A program made the translations under genes and the position numbers. DNA of 64,000 nucleotides from Thiomicrorhabdus lithotrophica (GTDB lineage Bacteria > Pseudomonadota > Gammaproteobacteria > Thiomicrospirales > Thiomicrospiraceae), in assembly GCF_029201445.1 (NCBI RefSeq), contig NZ_CP102381.1:2046001-2110000 (forward strand), read 5' to 3'. Numbering within the stretch: position 1 is the first letter of the stretch; each line of letters opens with the position of its first letter. The notes below the pieces were generated by a model. The model had not been told where the DNA came from. It saw only the letters and a program-made list of their open reading frames with translations, and ran no database searches. This document shows positions 36,543-45,663 of the stretch, one piece after another.

Positions 36543-37169
36543 TTATGACTCTTTATCATTCGTCTCTTTAGGTGCTTTAATCAAACTCTCTTCGCCATTT
36601 AATAAACGCTGAATATTGCCTTTATGACGCCAGAATAAAATCAAAGTCATGACTGCGCTTACCCACACCCATTCGACTTGCCCAGATAAAAACCAAATAT
36701 AAATTGGAGCGAGAATGGTTGCAATCAAAGCAGACAAAGACGATATTTTTAATACCTTAGCCACAAACAACCAAGTTCCCGCTACCGCTAAACCGATTGG
36801 TAAAGACAAACCAAACATCACACCCAGCATAGTCGCTACGCCCTTTCCGCCTTTAAAACCAAAAAACACAGGATATAAATGTCCAATAAATGCAGCAAAC
36901 CCAACCAGAACAATCACTAATGGTGAAGCACCAAGCCCGTGAGCAAGGAGCACAGGTAACAAACCTTTTAACATATCAAATAAAAGTGTTATCCCAGCGG
37001 CCTTCTTGCCTTTTTCGCCCCCAATTCTTAAAACATTGGTCGCGCCCGGATTTCCTGAACCGCCTTCTCTAGGATCTGGCAAACCCATCATTCTACATAC
37101 AATAATTGCGGTTGAAATTGAGCCTAACAAATACGCTCCAACAATCAACAATAAGGCATTTAATTCCAT
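36543..37169 (-). CDS. plsY: Acyl-phosphate:glycerol-3-phosphate acyltransferase PlsY
   Basis: Inner membrane enzyme that starts phospholipid synthesis using acyl phosphate from PlsX. About five membrane segments and the three PlsY motifs: GSGNPGATNVLR (motif 1), LPVLLAHG-like helix and GFKGGKGVATMLG (motif 2), and FLFWRHKGNIQRLLNG near the C terminus. Divergent from folB, the same arrangement as ygiH-folB in E. coli. Confidence 0.95.
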   Translation of the reverse strand: MELNALLLIVGAYLLGSISTAIIVCRMMGLPDPREGGSGNPGATNVLRIGGEKGKKAAGITLLFDMLKGLLPVLLAHGLGASPLVIVLVGFAAFIGHLYPVFFGFKGGKGVATMLGVMFGLSLPIGLAVAGTWLFVAKVLKISSLSALIATILAPIYIWFLSGQVEWVWVSAVMTLILFWRHKGNIQRLLNGEESLIKAPKETNDKES

Positions 37170-37182
37170 TTATCTTCCTTTC

Positions 37183-37194
37183 ACCAGGCCTGGT
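37183..37194. repeat. Iterated palindrome ACCAGGCCTGGT, intergenic copy
   Basis: Exact copy 14 bases upstream of the plsY start codon, at the position of its ribosome-binding region or leader, in the divergent gap to folB. Confidence 0.9.
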
Positions 37195-37293
37195 ACTAGT
37201 TAGTCAACTATTTAATATTTACTTAATAATTGCATGATTTTACAAGAAGTAGATAATAAGCGTTGAGTTAAAATTTTAGGAATAGCATCAATC

Positions 37294-37680
37294 ATGAGCC
37301 AGCATGCCTTTGCACAACCGATGGATACCGTCTTTATTGAAGGCCTAAAAACCCAAGCCATAATTGGTATTTACGATTGGGAAAGAGAAAATCGTCAACC
37401 TCTGATTTTTAACATTGATATGGACTTACCAATTTCGCAAGCGGCACAAAGTGATGATATTAATGATACTGTTGATTACAAACAGGTTTCCGATGAAGTG
37501 ATTGCTTTAGTGGCAAATAGCAGGCATGAGCTGCTGGAGACTTTATGTGAAGAGATTTGCCAACACATTTTAAACAACCACAACGCGGTGCAGTTAATTC
37601 GTTTAAAAGTCAGCAAGCCAAAGGCTGTAGAAGAAACGGACACTGTAGGTTTGAAAATCACTCGTCAAAGAGCTATTTAA
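37294..37680 (+). CDS. folB: Dihydroneopterin aldolase FolB
   Basis: Folate pathway enzyme converting dihydroneopterin to 6-hydroxymethyl-dihydropterin. Signature MDTVFIEGLKTQAIIGIYDWERENRQ (quoted in parts: FIEGLKTQAIIGIYDWE) with the catalytic Glu/Lys framework and the DTVDYKQVSD and LLETLCEEI segments. 128 residues from the first ATG; an internal ATG at 37321 matches the usual family start but has no ribosome-binding site. Confidence 0.93.
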   Translation: MSQHAFAQPMDTVFIEGLKTQAIIGIYDWERENRQPLIFNIDMDLPISQAAQSDDINDTVDYKQVSDEVIALVANSRHELLETLCEEICQHILNNHNAVQLIRLKVSKPKAVEETDTVGLKITRQRAI

Positions 37681-37692
37681 CGCTTTTTAAGT

Positions 37693-38151
37693 TTAATTTG
37701 AATGCAGCTCTTTTTGTTCTTGAGCAGCGCGTTTAATTAATGGCACAATCTGTTCCATATACAAACAGGCGTGCTGTTCAGTAATTTTATCCATTGCGAC
37801 ATAATCGTCTTCAAATTGACGACGATTCTGTTTAGATAGATTTTTAGCCACTTTTTTATATAGCCCATCCCCTTCTGCCAAACGAACAATGGTTACCAAC
37901 TGCTCTGGCGTGACTTGAGGAGCAAATTTCTGCACAATACGATCATCTACACCTATCATTTTTGAAGCCAAAACTCGATAAGCTGTCAATTTGCGTTTCG
38001 TATTTTCATCATCAATAGCACTATTTTGATTTAAGCGCTGATCAATCACTTGCTGCAACGCCTTGACCACATCACTTGGTAAACTAAAAATAACAGGGCC
38101 AATTTCTAATTGGTATTCACCTGTTTTATTACGACTCGCTGAAATTTCCAT
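37693..38151 (-). CDS. Unknown protein with FliG C-terminal-like fold, second of a tandem pair
   Basis: 152 residues. The N terminus (GEYQLEIGPVIFSL) looks like a short beta hairpin followed by a helix; the C-terminal half (VTPEQLVTIVRLAEGDGLYKK onward, with NLSKQNRRQFEDDYVAM) has the helix pattern of the FliG C-terminal domain. It aligns end to end with the upstream neighbour (IG in the hairpin, Y and L of the middle helix, QK before the FliG-like part), so the two are tandem paralogues. The gap between them is 17 bases. No flagellar genes are in the window. Function unknown. Confidence 0.65.
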   Translation of the reverse strand: MEISASRNKTGEYQLEIGPVIFSLPSDVVKALQQVIDQRLNQNSAIDDENTKRKLTAYRVLASKMIGVDDRIVQKFAPQVTPEQLVTIVRLAEGDGLYKKVAKNLSKQNRRQFEDDYVAMDKITEQHACLYMEQIVPLIKRAAQEQKELHSN

Positions 38152-38168
38152 GACTTAAACCTAACTTT

Positions 38169-38633
38169 TTAAATATAACGTGTTTTTTCAGAAGTGAATT
38201 CAATTTGTCCAAGCGCCTCTAACTCAAATGTTTTTTCAACTATACGACGAATTGCCTCTTTAGCGACTTCCTCTGCTGGAATAATGGCTGCTGCCAAATC
38301 GCGCGCTATCTGTTTAGACAAAATACCACCAATATTTGCCATTACAGTCGCATTCAGTTCTTTATCTTGGGCAAGCAACATCATTATTAATAGGTCTTTA
38401 GTATCTAAAACACGTAACAGTTTTTGCATATGAATTGGCGTTAGCACTTTCATACGCAATCCCAACTTCACGTAGCTATCCAAAGTAGAGTGCTCACAAC
38501 CTTCATCTAATGCAAGCATGTGTTCTAAAGTAATATTTAAAAGTGCAACTGAAAACTGGTCCATCTTAACGGCACCACAGCCGATATGGACTAACCACTC
38601 ATTCTCTTGTAACTTTTTAATACCAACTTTCAT
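38169..38633 (-). CDS. Unknown protein with FliG C-terminal-like fold, first of a tandem pair
   Basis: 154 residues. N-terminal hairpin LQENEWLVHIGCGAVKM, helix region, then LLRVLDTKDLLIMMLLAQDK, VMANIGGILSKQIARDLAAA and IRRIVEKTFELEALGQIEF, a pattern close to the last domain of the flagellar motor switch protein FliG, which ends in a similar helix and short strand. The rest of FliG is missing, and flagellar genes are not nearby. Paralogue of the downstream gene. Function not assigned; a torque-ring role would be a guess. Confidence 0.65.
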   Translation of the reverse strand: MKVGIKKLQENEWLVHIGCGAVKMDQFSVALLNITLEHMLALDEGCEHSTLDSYVKLGLRMKVLTPIHMQKLLRVLDTKDLLIMMLLAQDKELNATVMANIGGILSKQIARDLAAAIIPAEEVAKEAIRRIVEKTFELEALGQIEFTSEKTRYI

Positions 38634-38857
38634 TTCTTTCTCTCATAACGCATATAGACTAAGACTGTTTAACAGACATTCTAAAACTAAAATAAATTTA
38701 AGCAAACTTCTTTCCAAGAGTACATAAAAACCATATTAGCCTACACAATGCTTTTAAAACCACGATAAAGAAGCAATATTAATCGTCTGTAATCTAGCCG
38801 TCTCATCTGCTTTACTGCATAATATCACATACTTTAACCAACATAATTTGAAGCTCA

Positions 38858-40078
38858 ATGAAATCATCTTACAATCAAACCATACCTGGTAAAAACAGCG
38901 CCAAATCATTACCAACCCCTTCTGAAGAAGCGATTGAGCATAGTAAAAAACTCTCCACCAATATTCGCCGTTATTTAAGCCGTCATAAAAACCTTCCATT
39001 CTCTAAGTTTATGGAGATGGCACTCTACACGCCGCAGTTAGGTTACTATGCAGGTGGCTTACCTAAGTTTGGTAAAGCAGGTGACTTTATTACCGCGCCT
39101 GAAGTGTCACCTATTTTTTCCCGCTGCCTTGCTCGTCAGGCTGCACAAGTTCTATCCCAACTTGATGAACCCAATCTTATCGAGTTTGGTGCTGGACAAG
39201 GCACCATGGCAAAAGACATTCTGCTTGAACTGGAAAAAATACAACAACCTCTACACCGCTATTACATCGTAGAGATTAGTGCCGATTTAAGAACACGACA
39301 GTTGCAAACATTTGAAAAGCATCTTACTACCGAGACGATCAAAAAAATCACCTGGTTGGATGAACTACCCAAAACCCCCATATCAGCTGTGGTCCTGGCT
39401 AACGAAGTACTTGACGCCATGCCTTTTGAGCGTATTAGAGTCGAACCAGACCAGGCCTTGCAAGGCTATGTTAGCTTTAATGAAACTGAGAAACAGTTTG
39501 AATGGAACTATCAAACCATTACCGATTCAGGACTTCAAAAGTTTGCTAATCAACTCATTCAACACATCGGGAAGGTTTCCGATTTAGGCTATGAAACCGA
39601 GATTAACCTTAACCTCAAGCCTTGGTTAAAAAGTGTCAGTGACATTCTTTCTGAAGGCGCCGTTCTGTTGGTGGACTATGGCTATAACCGTCATGAATAT
39701 TATCAACCAGCACGAGTAATGGGAACATTACGCTGCCACTATCAACATAGAGCCCACAACAACCCATTCTTTTATCCAGGATTACAAGACATTACTGCAC
39801 ACGTTGACTTTACCGCCGTAGCAGAAGATGCTTTTGACAGCGGCTTTAAAGTTGCTGGCTTCACCACTCAAGCACATTTTTTGATGGGTAGCGGCTTATT
39901 AGAAATGTCGGTTGACCCTGAAATGCATGTCACAGAACAGATTCAGATTGCCCAACAAATAAAAACGCTCACCTTGCCAGATGAGATGGGAGAAACTTTT
40001 AAAGCCATTGCGTTGACGAAAAACTTTGACCAACCTCTAATCGGGTTTAGTGTCCGCGACTTAAGACACCAGTTATAA
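38858..40078 (+). CDS. SAM-dependent methyltransferase, MidA/NDUFAF7 family
   Basis: 406 residues with the DUF185 hallmarks: FSKFMEMALYTPQLGYYAGG, GKAGDFITAPEVSPIFS, the SAM-binding loop LIEFGAGQGTMAKDIL, and VLANEVLDAMPFERI, LLVDYGYNRHEYY, GTLRCHYQHRAHNNPF. The human orthologue NDUFAF7 dimethylates an arginine of complex I; bacterial substrates are unknown. Divergent from the FliG-like pair. A 9-bp stem-loop (40094-40115) follows without a T tract. Confidence 0.9.
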   Translation: MKSSYNQTIPGKNSAKSLPTPSEEAIEHSKKLSTNIRRYLSRHKNLPFSKFMEMALYTPQLGYYAGGLPKFGKAGDFITAPEVSPIFSRCLARQAAQVLSQLDEPNLIEFGAGQGTMAKDILLELEKIQQPLHRYYIVEISADLRTRQLQTFEKHLTTETIKKITWLDELPKTPISAVVLANEVLDAMPFERIRVEPDQALQGYVSFNETEKQFEWNYQTITDSGLQKFANQLIQHIGKVSDLGYETEINLNLKPWLKSVSDILSEGAVLLVDYGYNRHEYYQPARVMGTLRCHYQHRAHNNPFFYPGLQDITAHVDFTAVAEDAFDSGFKVAGFTTQAHFLMGSGLLEMSVDPEMHVTEQIQIAQQIKTLTLPDEMGETFKAIALTKNFDQPLIGFSVRDLRHQL

Positions 40079-40209
40079 ACAGAACCTAAAACTGGGTTAA
40101 GAGGATTCTTAACCCTACTAACAAACATACGTATAATCAATTTTATCTCAACTCAAAACAGTTAAGACTCGTTGGGTCTTTACTTACATAAGTTAAATAA
40201 GGAATTTAG

Positions 40210-41019
40210 ATGGAACCTGCTTTAGACTGGCTACAAATCACCGTACTTGCCTTAATTCAAGGGCTAACGGAGTTTTTACCTATTTCCAGTTCCGGCCACT
40301 TAGTACTCACTCCACAGATTTTTGGCTGGCCTGACCAAGGCCTAGCTTTTGATGTAGCTGTACACATTGGTACACTTACCGCAGTAGTCATCTATTTTAA
40401 AAAAGATGTCTGGTTAATGACTCGCGACTGGAGCTCTTCCATAATCACTCGACAACCTACTTCTAACAGCAGACTGGCTTGGTGGGTTATTTTTGCAACC
40501 ATACCAGCTATTGCCTTTGGCTTATTTCTAAATAATGGCGTTGAGGAAGCCCTACGCAATCCACTTATTATTGCCGCTACTACGATTGGATTTGGTGCTT
40601 TATTGTGGTGGTCAGATATTAAAGGACAAAAAGTTCGAGATGAATACAACCTAAGTTTTAAGGATATTATGATTATCGGATTTGCCCAAGCGCTTGCCTT
40701 AATACCTGGCACATCCCGTTCAGGTATTACCATTACTGCGGCCTTAATGATTGGCCTAACCCCTCAAGCGGCGGCACGGTTCTCTTTCTTGCTATCCATA
40801 CCAATCATATTCGGCGCAGGTTTAATTAAACTTAAAGATTTAATAGAAGGAACATTACCTGTTCAGTGGGATGCCATGATTGGCGGCGCTCTGATTTCAT
40901 TTATCAGCGCCTATATTGTTATCTCTATTTTCTTAAAATGGATTAATAAAATTGGCATGGCTCCATTTGCACTTTACCGTTTTGTTTTAGGTGCATTACT
41001 GATTTACCTATTTATCTAA
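40210..41019 (+). CDS. uppP: Undecaprenyl-diphosphate phosphatase UppP (BacA)
   Basis: Inner membrane enzyme that regenerates undecaprenyl phosphate for peptidoglycan and other surface polymers. Catalytic motifs LIQGLTEFLPISSSGHLVL (Glu-rich motif) and PGTSRSGITIT are both present, with several membrane segments. 269 residues. AAGGAA sits eight bases before the ATG. Confidence 0.96.
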   Translation: MEPALDWLQITVLALIQGLTEFLPISSSGHLVLTPQIFGWPDQGLAFDVAVHIGTLTAVVIYFKKDVWLMTRDWSSSIITRQPTSNSRLAWWVIFATIPAIAFGLFLNNGVEEALRNPLIIAATTIGFGALLWWSDIKGQKVRDEYNLSFKDIMIIGFAQALALIPGTSRSGITITAALMIGLTPQAAARFSFLLSIPIIFGAGLIKLKDLIEGTLPVQWDAMIGGALISFISAYIVISIFLKWINKIGMAPFALYRFVLGALLIYLFI

Positions 41020-41069
41020 CAAATAAAACCTTAAAGACTAGAATAACCTGCCTATGCTAAAGTAACCTT

Positions 41070-42566
41070 ATGAAATTATATAGCGCACAAGCCTCACAAG
41101 CCATTGACCAAGATGCCATTCAAAATGCCAAAACTCCTGGTATTTTATTAATGAAACGCGCTGGTTTTTTTGCCTTCAAAACCCTTGAAAAAACCTGGCC
41201 AAGCGCCAAACACATGCACATCGTTTGCGGCACTGGTAACAACGGTGGAGATGGCTTTGTTATTGCCCAATACTGCGTTTTAGCAGGTTACAATGTTAGC
41301 GTAAGCATTCTGGGAGACGCGAAAAAGATTAAAGGCGATGCATTGACCGCCTTAACGGAATTAAAAGCATTATCGGTTGAACCTCAAGATTTCTTGGAAC
41401 AGAGTCTTCAAGAAGCAGATGTCATTATCGATGCCATTTTTGGAACCGGTTTAGATAAACCCGTGACAGAAAACTATGCCAAAGCGATTGAGGAAATCAA
41501 CCAAGCCAAAAAACCTGTTTTAGCGATGGATATACCGAGTGGATTAAATGCCAATACGGGTGCCATCATGGGCACCGCCATCCAAGCACAACAGACCTGC
41601 ACTTTCATTACTCAAAAACTTGGGTTATACACTTTTCAAGGCCCAGAAAGCGCAGGTAAAATTCATTTTAGTCCACTCTTTATCCCTGCTGAACTCTATG
41701 AAAAACAAGTTGCACTCGCCGAAAACCACCCCCTTAAATTCTGGCTAAACATCTTACCAATCAGACTTGCATCACACCACAAAGGTGTATCAGGTACTGT
41801 TTGCTTAGTCGGTGGTAATCAAACCATGATGGGCGCAATTCAATTAGCAGGCCTGGCAAGTTTAAAAACGGGAGCAGGCCTGGTTAAAATCATTACCCAT
41901 AAAGAACATGGCATTGCTATCACTCAGGCCATTCCAGAAGTCATGTGCTATCCAACAGATGAGCTATTAACTCAAGCAAGCTTGGCAAATGTAGTCGGCA
42001 TTGGTCCAGGCTTAGGGCTAGACGACTGGGGACAAGCCCTCTTTCAACAAGTCATGGATTTACCATTATGCAAAGTTATAGACGCTGATGCTCTTAAGCA
42101 CCTAGCTAAGTTTGTGCAAACGCAAGAAATCCTAGTAAATAACATAAGCAATAACTGGGTACTTACACCACACCCTGGTGAAGCCGCTTTGCTATTAGGC
42201 ACAGACAGCAAAACCATACAACAAGATCGCATTAACGCCGTTAAGCAACTCCACCAAAAATATGGTGGGGTCATTGTCCTCAAAGGCAATGGCACGCTGA
42301 TTTACGATGGTGAGCACATGGAAATTTGTTTAGCAGGTAATCCCGGCATGGCAGTTGGTGGAATGGGAGATGTATTAACTGGCACCATAGCAACCTTTAT
42401 TGCCCAAGGCTTATCATTATGGAATGCCGCCTGTTTAGGCGTATCTTTACATGCCCATGCAGGCGATGTGTTAGCAAACCAAAGTGGCCAGCCAGGCATT
42501 TTACCTTCCGAAGTTGCTACGGTGATGAGTCAGTTACTCTCTTATAGCGATAGTCCAACAACTTAG
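41070..42566 (+). CDS. nnrDE: Bifunctional NAD(P)HX epimerase/dehydratase (NnrE-NnrD)
   Basis: Repairs hydrated NADH and NADPH. The N-terminal YjeF_N epimerase domain (1-215) has GTGNNGGDGFVIAQ and IIDAIFGTGLD; the C-terminal YjeF_C ADP-dependent dehydratase (about 230-490) has VGGNQTMMGAIQLAGLASLKTG, VGIGPGLGLDDWGQ, DADAL, LTPHPGEAALLLG and GNPGMAVGGMGDVLTG. Fused length (498) matches E. coli YjeF. Two near copies of the iterated palindrome lie close together in the coding sequence (41845 and 41873). Fifty bases after uppP, possibly co-transcribed. Confidence 0.95.
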   Translation: MKLYSAQASQAIDQDAIQNAKTPGILLMKRAGFFAFKTLEKTWPSAKHMHIVCGTGNNGGDGFVIAQYCVLAGYNVSVSILGDAKKIKGDALTALTELKALSVEPQDFLEQSLQEADVIIDAIFGTGLDKPVTENYAKAIEEINQAKKPVLAMDIPSGLNANTGAIMGTAIQAQQTCTFITQKLGLYTFQGPESAGKIHFSPLFIPAELYEKQVALAENHPLKFWLNILPIRLASHHKGVSGTVCLVGGNQTMMGAIQLAGLASLKTGAGLVKIITHKEHGIAITQAIPEVMCYPTDELLTQASLANVVGIGPGLGLDDWGQALFQQVMDLPLCKVIDADALKHLAKFVQTQEILVNNISNNWVLTPHPGEAALLLGTDSKTIQQDRINAVKQLHQKYGGVIVLKGNGTLIYDGEHMEICLAGNPGMAVGGMGDVLTGTIATFIAQGLSLWNAACLGVSLHAHAGDVLANQSGQPGILPSEVATVMSQLLSYSDSPTT

Positions 42567-42679
42567 ATTTTTGTCGACTTACCAGCCCTGATAAGTTTCC
42601 AAATCTGCAAAAGACTCTTTATCAAAACTTAATAATTCCATTAGCTTTAAGGCAAGATAGCTATTCAAAAGGATAAACA

Positions 42680-43681
42680 ATGCAAAGCCAATCTAAAACA
42701 CTTGTTAGCATGCTCTTAACCATGCCTTTTCAAATGGCATTTGCAAACCAAACTTCTCCTACCGATATCTACGATGATATCTGTATAAAACAAGCACTAG
42801 CAACACTGCCTGCCGAGACTACATTACAAGAACTTCGCCAACTGTGCTTAACAACAAAAGGTGTGCTTGCACAAGAAACATCCCCCATTGAAAAAAGAAT
42901 TCAATCTGACCGATTAAGCCAATTTGACCAGTTTTCTATTCAAGCATATCACCCCAATTACATCCTACTTGGCTCTTACAATTTTGCAGAAACCAATGAA
43001 AAACCCTACCTAAACACAACTTTTTCAGGTGATGATTTTTTTCAACCGATAGAAGCTAAGTTTCAAATCAGTTTAAAAGCTCCGATTGCTGACAATATTT
43101 TGGGTTGGGGTGACCACTGGTTTCTTGCCTACACCAACCGCTCTTTTTGGCAAGCCTACAACAGCCATATATCATCCCCGTTCCGTGAAACTAATCACCA
43201 ACCAGAAGGCTGGATTAGTTTTGATAACGACTGGAAGATTGCAGGTTGGAAAAATCGTTTAATCGATGTCGGTCTTGTGCATGAGTCAAATGGGCAAACG
43301 AACAGCTTATCGCGTTCGTGGAATCGAGTTTACCTGAGGCTTTTATTTGAAAAAGAGAGTTCAGCCTTTAGCTTCAAGCCTTGGGTTAGAATCCCTGAAA
43401 ATCGATCTGATGACGACAACCGTGATATTACCCACTACATGGGTAAATCGGAATTAAGTTACTACACCAAATACACCGACCATAACTTTAGAATGACCGT
43501 GCGCAACAATTTAGACTTTGAAGACAATAAAGGTGCGTTAGAGCTAGGTTACACCTACCCTATTCACCGTAATCTCAACTTCTATGCGCAATGGTTTTAC
43601 GGTTATGGCGAAAGTTTGATTGACTACAATTACCGAAACAACACCCTAAGTATTGGGGTGCAGGTTGGTAACTTATACTAG
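42680..43681 (+). CDS. pldA: Outer membrane phospholipase A PldA
   Basis: Beta-barrel phospholipase that hydrolyses surface-exposed phospholipids and keeps the outer leaflet lipopolysaccharide-rich. A signal peptide (about 1-23) is followed by an N-terminal extension with two Cys, then the barrel. The catalytic motif VHESNGQTNSLSRSWNRVY contains the His, Ser and Asn of E. coli OMPLA (H142, S144, N156 equivalents). 333 residues. Convergent with purK, with a variant palindrome (GCCAGGCCTGGT, 43692-43703) between. Confidence 0.93.
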   Translation: MQSQSKTLVSMLLTMPFQMAFANQTSPTDIYDDICIKQALATLPAETTLQELRQLCLTTKGVLAQETSPIEKRIQSDRLSQFDQFSIQAYHPNYILLGSYNFAETNEKPYLNTTFSGDDFFQPIEAKFQISLKAPIADNILGWGDHWFLAYTNRSFWQAYNSHISSPFRETNHQPEGWISFDNDWKIAGWKNRLIDVGLVHESNGQTNSLSRSWNRVYLRLLFEKESSAFSFKPWVRIPENRSDDDNRDITHYMGKSELSYYTKYTDHNFRMTVRNNLDFEDNKGALELGYTYPIHRNLNFYAQWFYGYGESLIDYNYRNNTLSIGVQVGNLY

Positions 43682-43762
43682 AACATGACTTGCCAGGCCT
43701 GGTGGCCTACCAAGCCAAACTTTAGCAGGAATTTAAATAGAAAATAAAGTGTATTTTAGGCA

Positions 43763-44872
43763 TTACATTTTTGGTAAGAAGTCCGATAATCTTTGAATGT
43801 CTTTATATAAAGAGTCTTCATCAACTGCTATCACATTAATATGCCCAAGCTTCCGTCCTGCGCGCTCTTCTTTATCATACAAATGTAAAAAGGCATTAGG
43901 CATGGTTAACACTTTTTCAACGGGCCCTGTTTCACCAATAATATTTATCATTGCCGCAATAGGTTGGCGTGGTGAGGTATCACCTAATGGCATGCCTGTA
44001 ATGGCACGTACATGATTTTCAAATTGAGAAGTATACGCCCCTTCAATGGTCCAATGACCAGAATTATGCACTCTTGGAGCCATTTCATTCGCCACTAAAC
44101 CGTCTACCGTTTCAAACACCTCAAGTGTTAAAACACCAACATGATCCAACTCATCTAACAAGCTTTGCATATAGTGTTCTGCTTGCTGTTGAATCTCTGC
44201 TGAAATCTCTCGGGCTGGAGCGATGGTGTAACGCAAGATGCCTTCGTGGTGAACATTTTGTACCAACGGATAATAGACATGTTCGTTATTGGCATTACGC
44301 ACGGCAACAATCGAAAGCTCACGCTGAAAGTTAATAAAACCTTCCAAAACCAATTCACGGCCACCAATTTCTGACCAGGCCTGGTCAACTTGAGAAACCT
44401 CTTTTAAAACAAACTGACCCTTTCCGTCATAACCTTCAGTCGTCGTTTTTAAAACGGCTGGCAATCCAATTTCTTCTACTGCTAGCTTTAAACTTTCTAA
44501 TGAGTCGACAATTTGATACGGAGCACAAGGAATATTTAACTGATCAAACATCCCTTTTTCACGGCCACGATGCTGAGCAATAAATAACGACTTTTCCGCA
44601 GGATATACAGGTGTGGTTTTGGCAATTTCTCTAACTTGTTCAATAGAGGTATTTTCACTTTCATAGGTAATGACATCCGAAAACTCCACCAGCTTATCTA
44701 ATGAATTCGTATCATCTGATTGTTTATACATATGCCCAAGCAAAGCCGATGGCTCGTCATCACTTGTTCCATAAAAACCAAACTTTTGCCCTAACGGATA
44801 ACCTGCAATCGCTAACATACGACCAAGCTGTCCTGCACCTAAAACACCAATGCGTTTTGTAATGGGGGTCAT
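43763..44872 (-). CDS. purK: N5-carboxyaminoimidazole ribonucleotide synthase PurK
   Basis: Purine synthesis step that carboxylates AIR with ATP and bicarbonate. ATP-grasp fold with RIGVLGAGQLGRMLA, LKTTTEGYDGKGQFVL and NEMAPRVHNSGHWTIEG. The ATG at 44872 has GGAGAAGG upstream and is preferred to a frame extension to 44917 that runs through the terminator hairpin. An exact palindrome copy (44374-44385) lies inside, encoding DQAWS. Follows purE. Confidence 0.96.
   Translation of the reverse strand: MTPITKRIGVLGAGQLGRMLAIAGYPLGQKFGFYGTSDDEPSALLGHMYKQSDDTNSLDKLVEFSDVITYESENTSIEQVREIAKTTPVYPAEKSLFIAQHRGREKGMFDQLNIPCAPYQIVDSLESLKLAVEEIGLPAVLKTTTEGYDGKGQFVLKEVSQVDQAWSEIGGRELVLEGFINFQRELSIVAVRNANNEHVYYPLVQNVHHEGILRYTIAPAREISAEIQQQAEHYMQSLLDELDHVGVLTLEVFETVDGLVANEMAPRVHNSGHWTIEGAYTSQFENHVRAITGMPLGDTSPRQPIAAMINIIGETGPVEKVLTMPNAFLHLYDKEERAGRKLGHINVIAVDEDSLYKDIQRLSDFLPKM
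44374..44385. repeat. Iterated palindrome ACCAGGCCTGGT, inside purK
   Basis: Exact copy flanked by TG and CA (16-base symmetry), read as DQAWS on the minus strand. Confidence 0.88.
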
Positions 44873-44886
44873 TACCTTCTCCAAAT

Positions 44887-44937
44887 AAAAAAACCGTAAT
44901 GGGGGGCATTTTATCAAACAACCACCATTACGGTTTT
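44887..44937 (-). terminator. Terminator or attenuator between purE and purK
   Basis: A 13-bp stem (AAAACCGTAATGG with CCATTACGGTTTT) with T residues on the minus strand, placed after purE (44959) and before the purK start (44872). It would reduce readthrough into purK. Confidence 0.75.
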
Positions 44938-44958
44938 GAAAACTTTTAACTGCGGCTT

Positions 44959-45462
44959 TTATTCAACGCGAGGATCAGGGTTCTCTAATACCGTGTCCGT
45001 TTGCTCTTCTCTAAAGTTAATGACCGCTGTACGAATAGCAGGATTGGAATTACCCACTATTTGCGAAGCTAAAATACCAGCGTTTTTTGCGCCTGCATCA
45101 CCAATAGCTAAAGTTCCAACGGGAACACCGCCAGGCATCTGCACAATTGATAACAATGAATCCTGGCCATTTAAAGCACGAGACTTAACTGGAACACCTA
45201 AAACAGGAACCACAGTCTTTGCCGCAACCATACCTGGCAAATGCGCTGCACCACCAGCACCGGCAATAATCACTTGTAAACCGCGTTCTTCAGCATGTTC
45301 TGCGTACTCAAACATTAGATCAGGTGTTCTATGTGCAGAAACTACTTTAACTTCATGAGGCACACCAAACAATTCCAGCATATCTACAGCATGCTTCATC
45401 GTTGGCCAATCAGATTTTGAACCCATAATTACGCCTACTAAAGGCTGAACTGCATCCGTCAT
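44959..45462 (-). CDS. purE: N5-carboxyaminoimidazole ribonucleotide mutase PurE
   Basis: Converts N5-CAIR to CAIR. Class I PurE with [29 protein letters not shown] and the [14 protein letters not shown] loop. The ATG at 45462 opens [11 protein letters not shown], the usual start, and gives 167 residues; the longer frame to 45624 has no homologous sequence. Upstream partner of purK. Confidence 0.95.
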   Translation of the reverse strand: MTDAVQPLVGVIMGSKSDWPTMKHAVDMLELFGVPHEVKVVSAHRTPDLMFEYAEHAEERGLQVIIAGAGGAAHLPGMVAAKTVVPVLGVPVKSRALNGQDSLLSIVQMPGGVPVGTLAIGDAGAKNAGILASQIVGNSNPAIRTAVINFREEQTDTVLENPDPRVE

Positions 45463-45663
45463 TTTTACACCAAGGTATTTAAGAAAGCGCGATATTCTAC
45501 TTGAATTACAAGAAACGTCAAGCCCTCTAGTAATCATAAGTATTTGAATAGTCAAGCATAAGTAACTTTGAACTCTAAGAAAAACGAGATTTTCACTTCT
45601 TCTGTTAGAATCAACTATATTCATTAAGGTTATTTAAAAATTATCATTCAGTGTAAATACAAT

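Noticed and set aside
36715-37203. Several plus-strand frames over plsY
   Set aside because: Antisense to a complete plsY with all motifs; composition follows the opposite strand.
40094-40115. 9-bp stem-loop GGGTTAAGA-GGAT-TCTTAACCC as a terminator of the MidA-like gene
   Set aside because: Stem is perfect but no T tract follows, so it was only mentioned in the gene entry.
44936-45358. A 140-residue open frame on the plus strand
   Set aside because: It lies antisense within purE, which has full family motifs, so it is a shadow frame.
45463-45624. N-terminal extension of PurE
   Set aside because: The added 54 residues have no family similarity and the usual PurE start lies at 45462.
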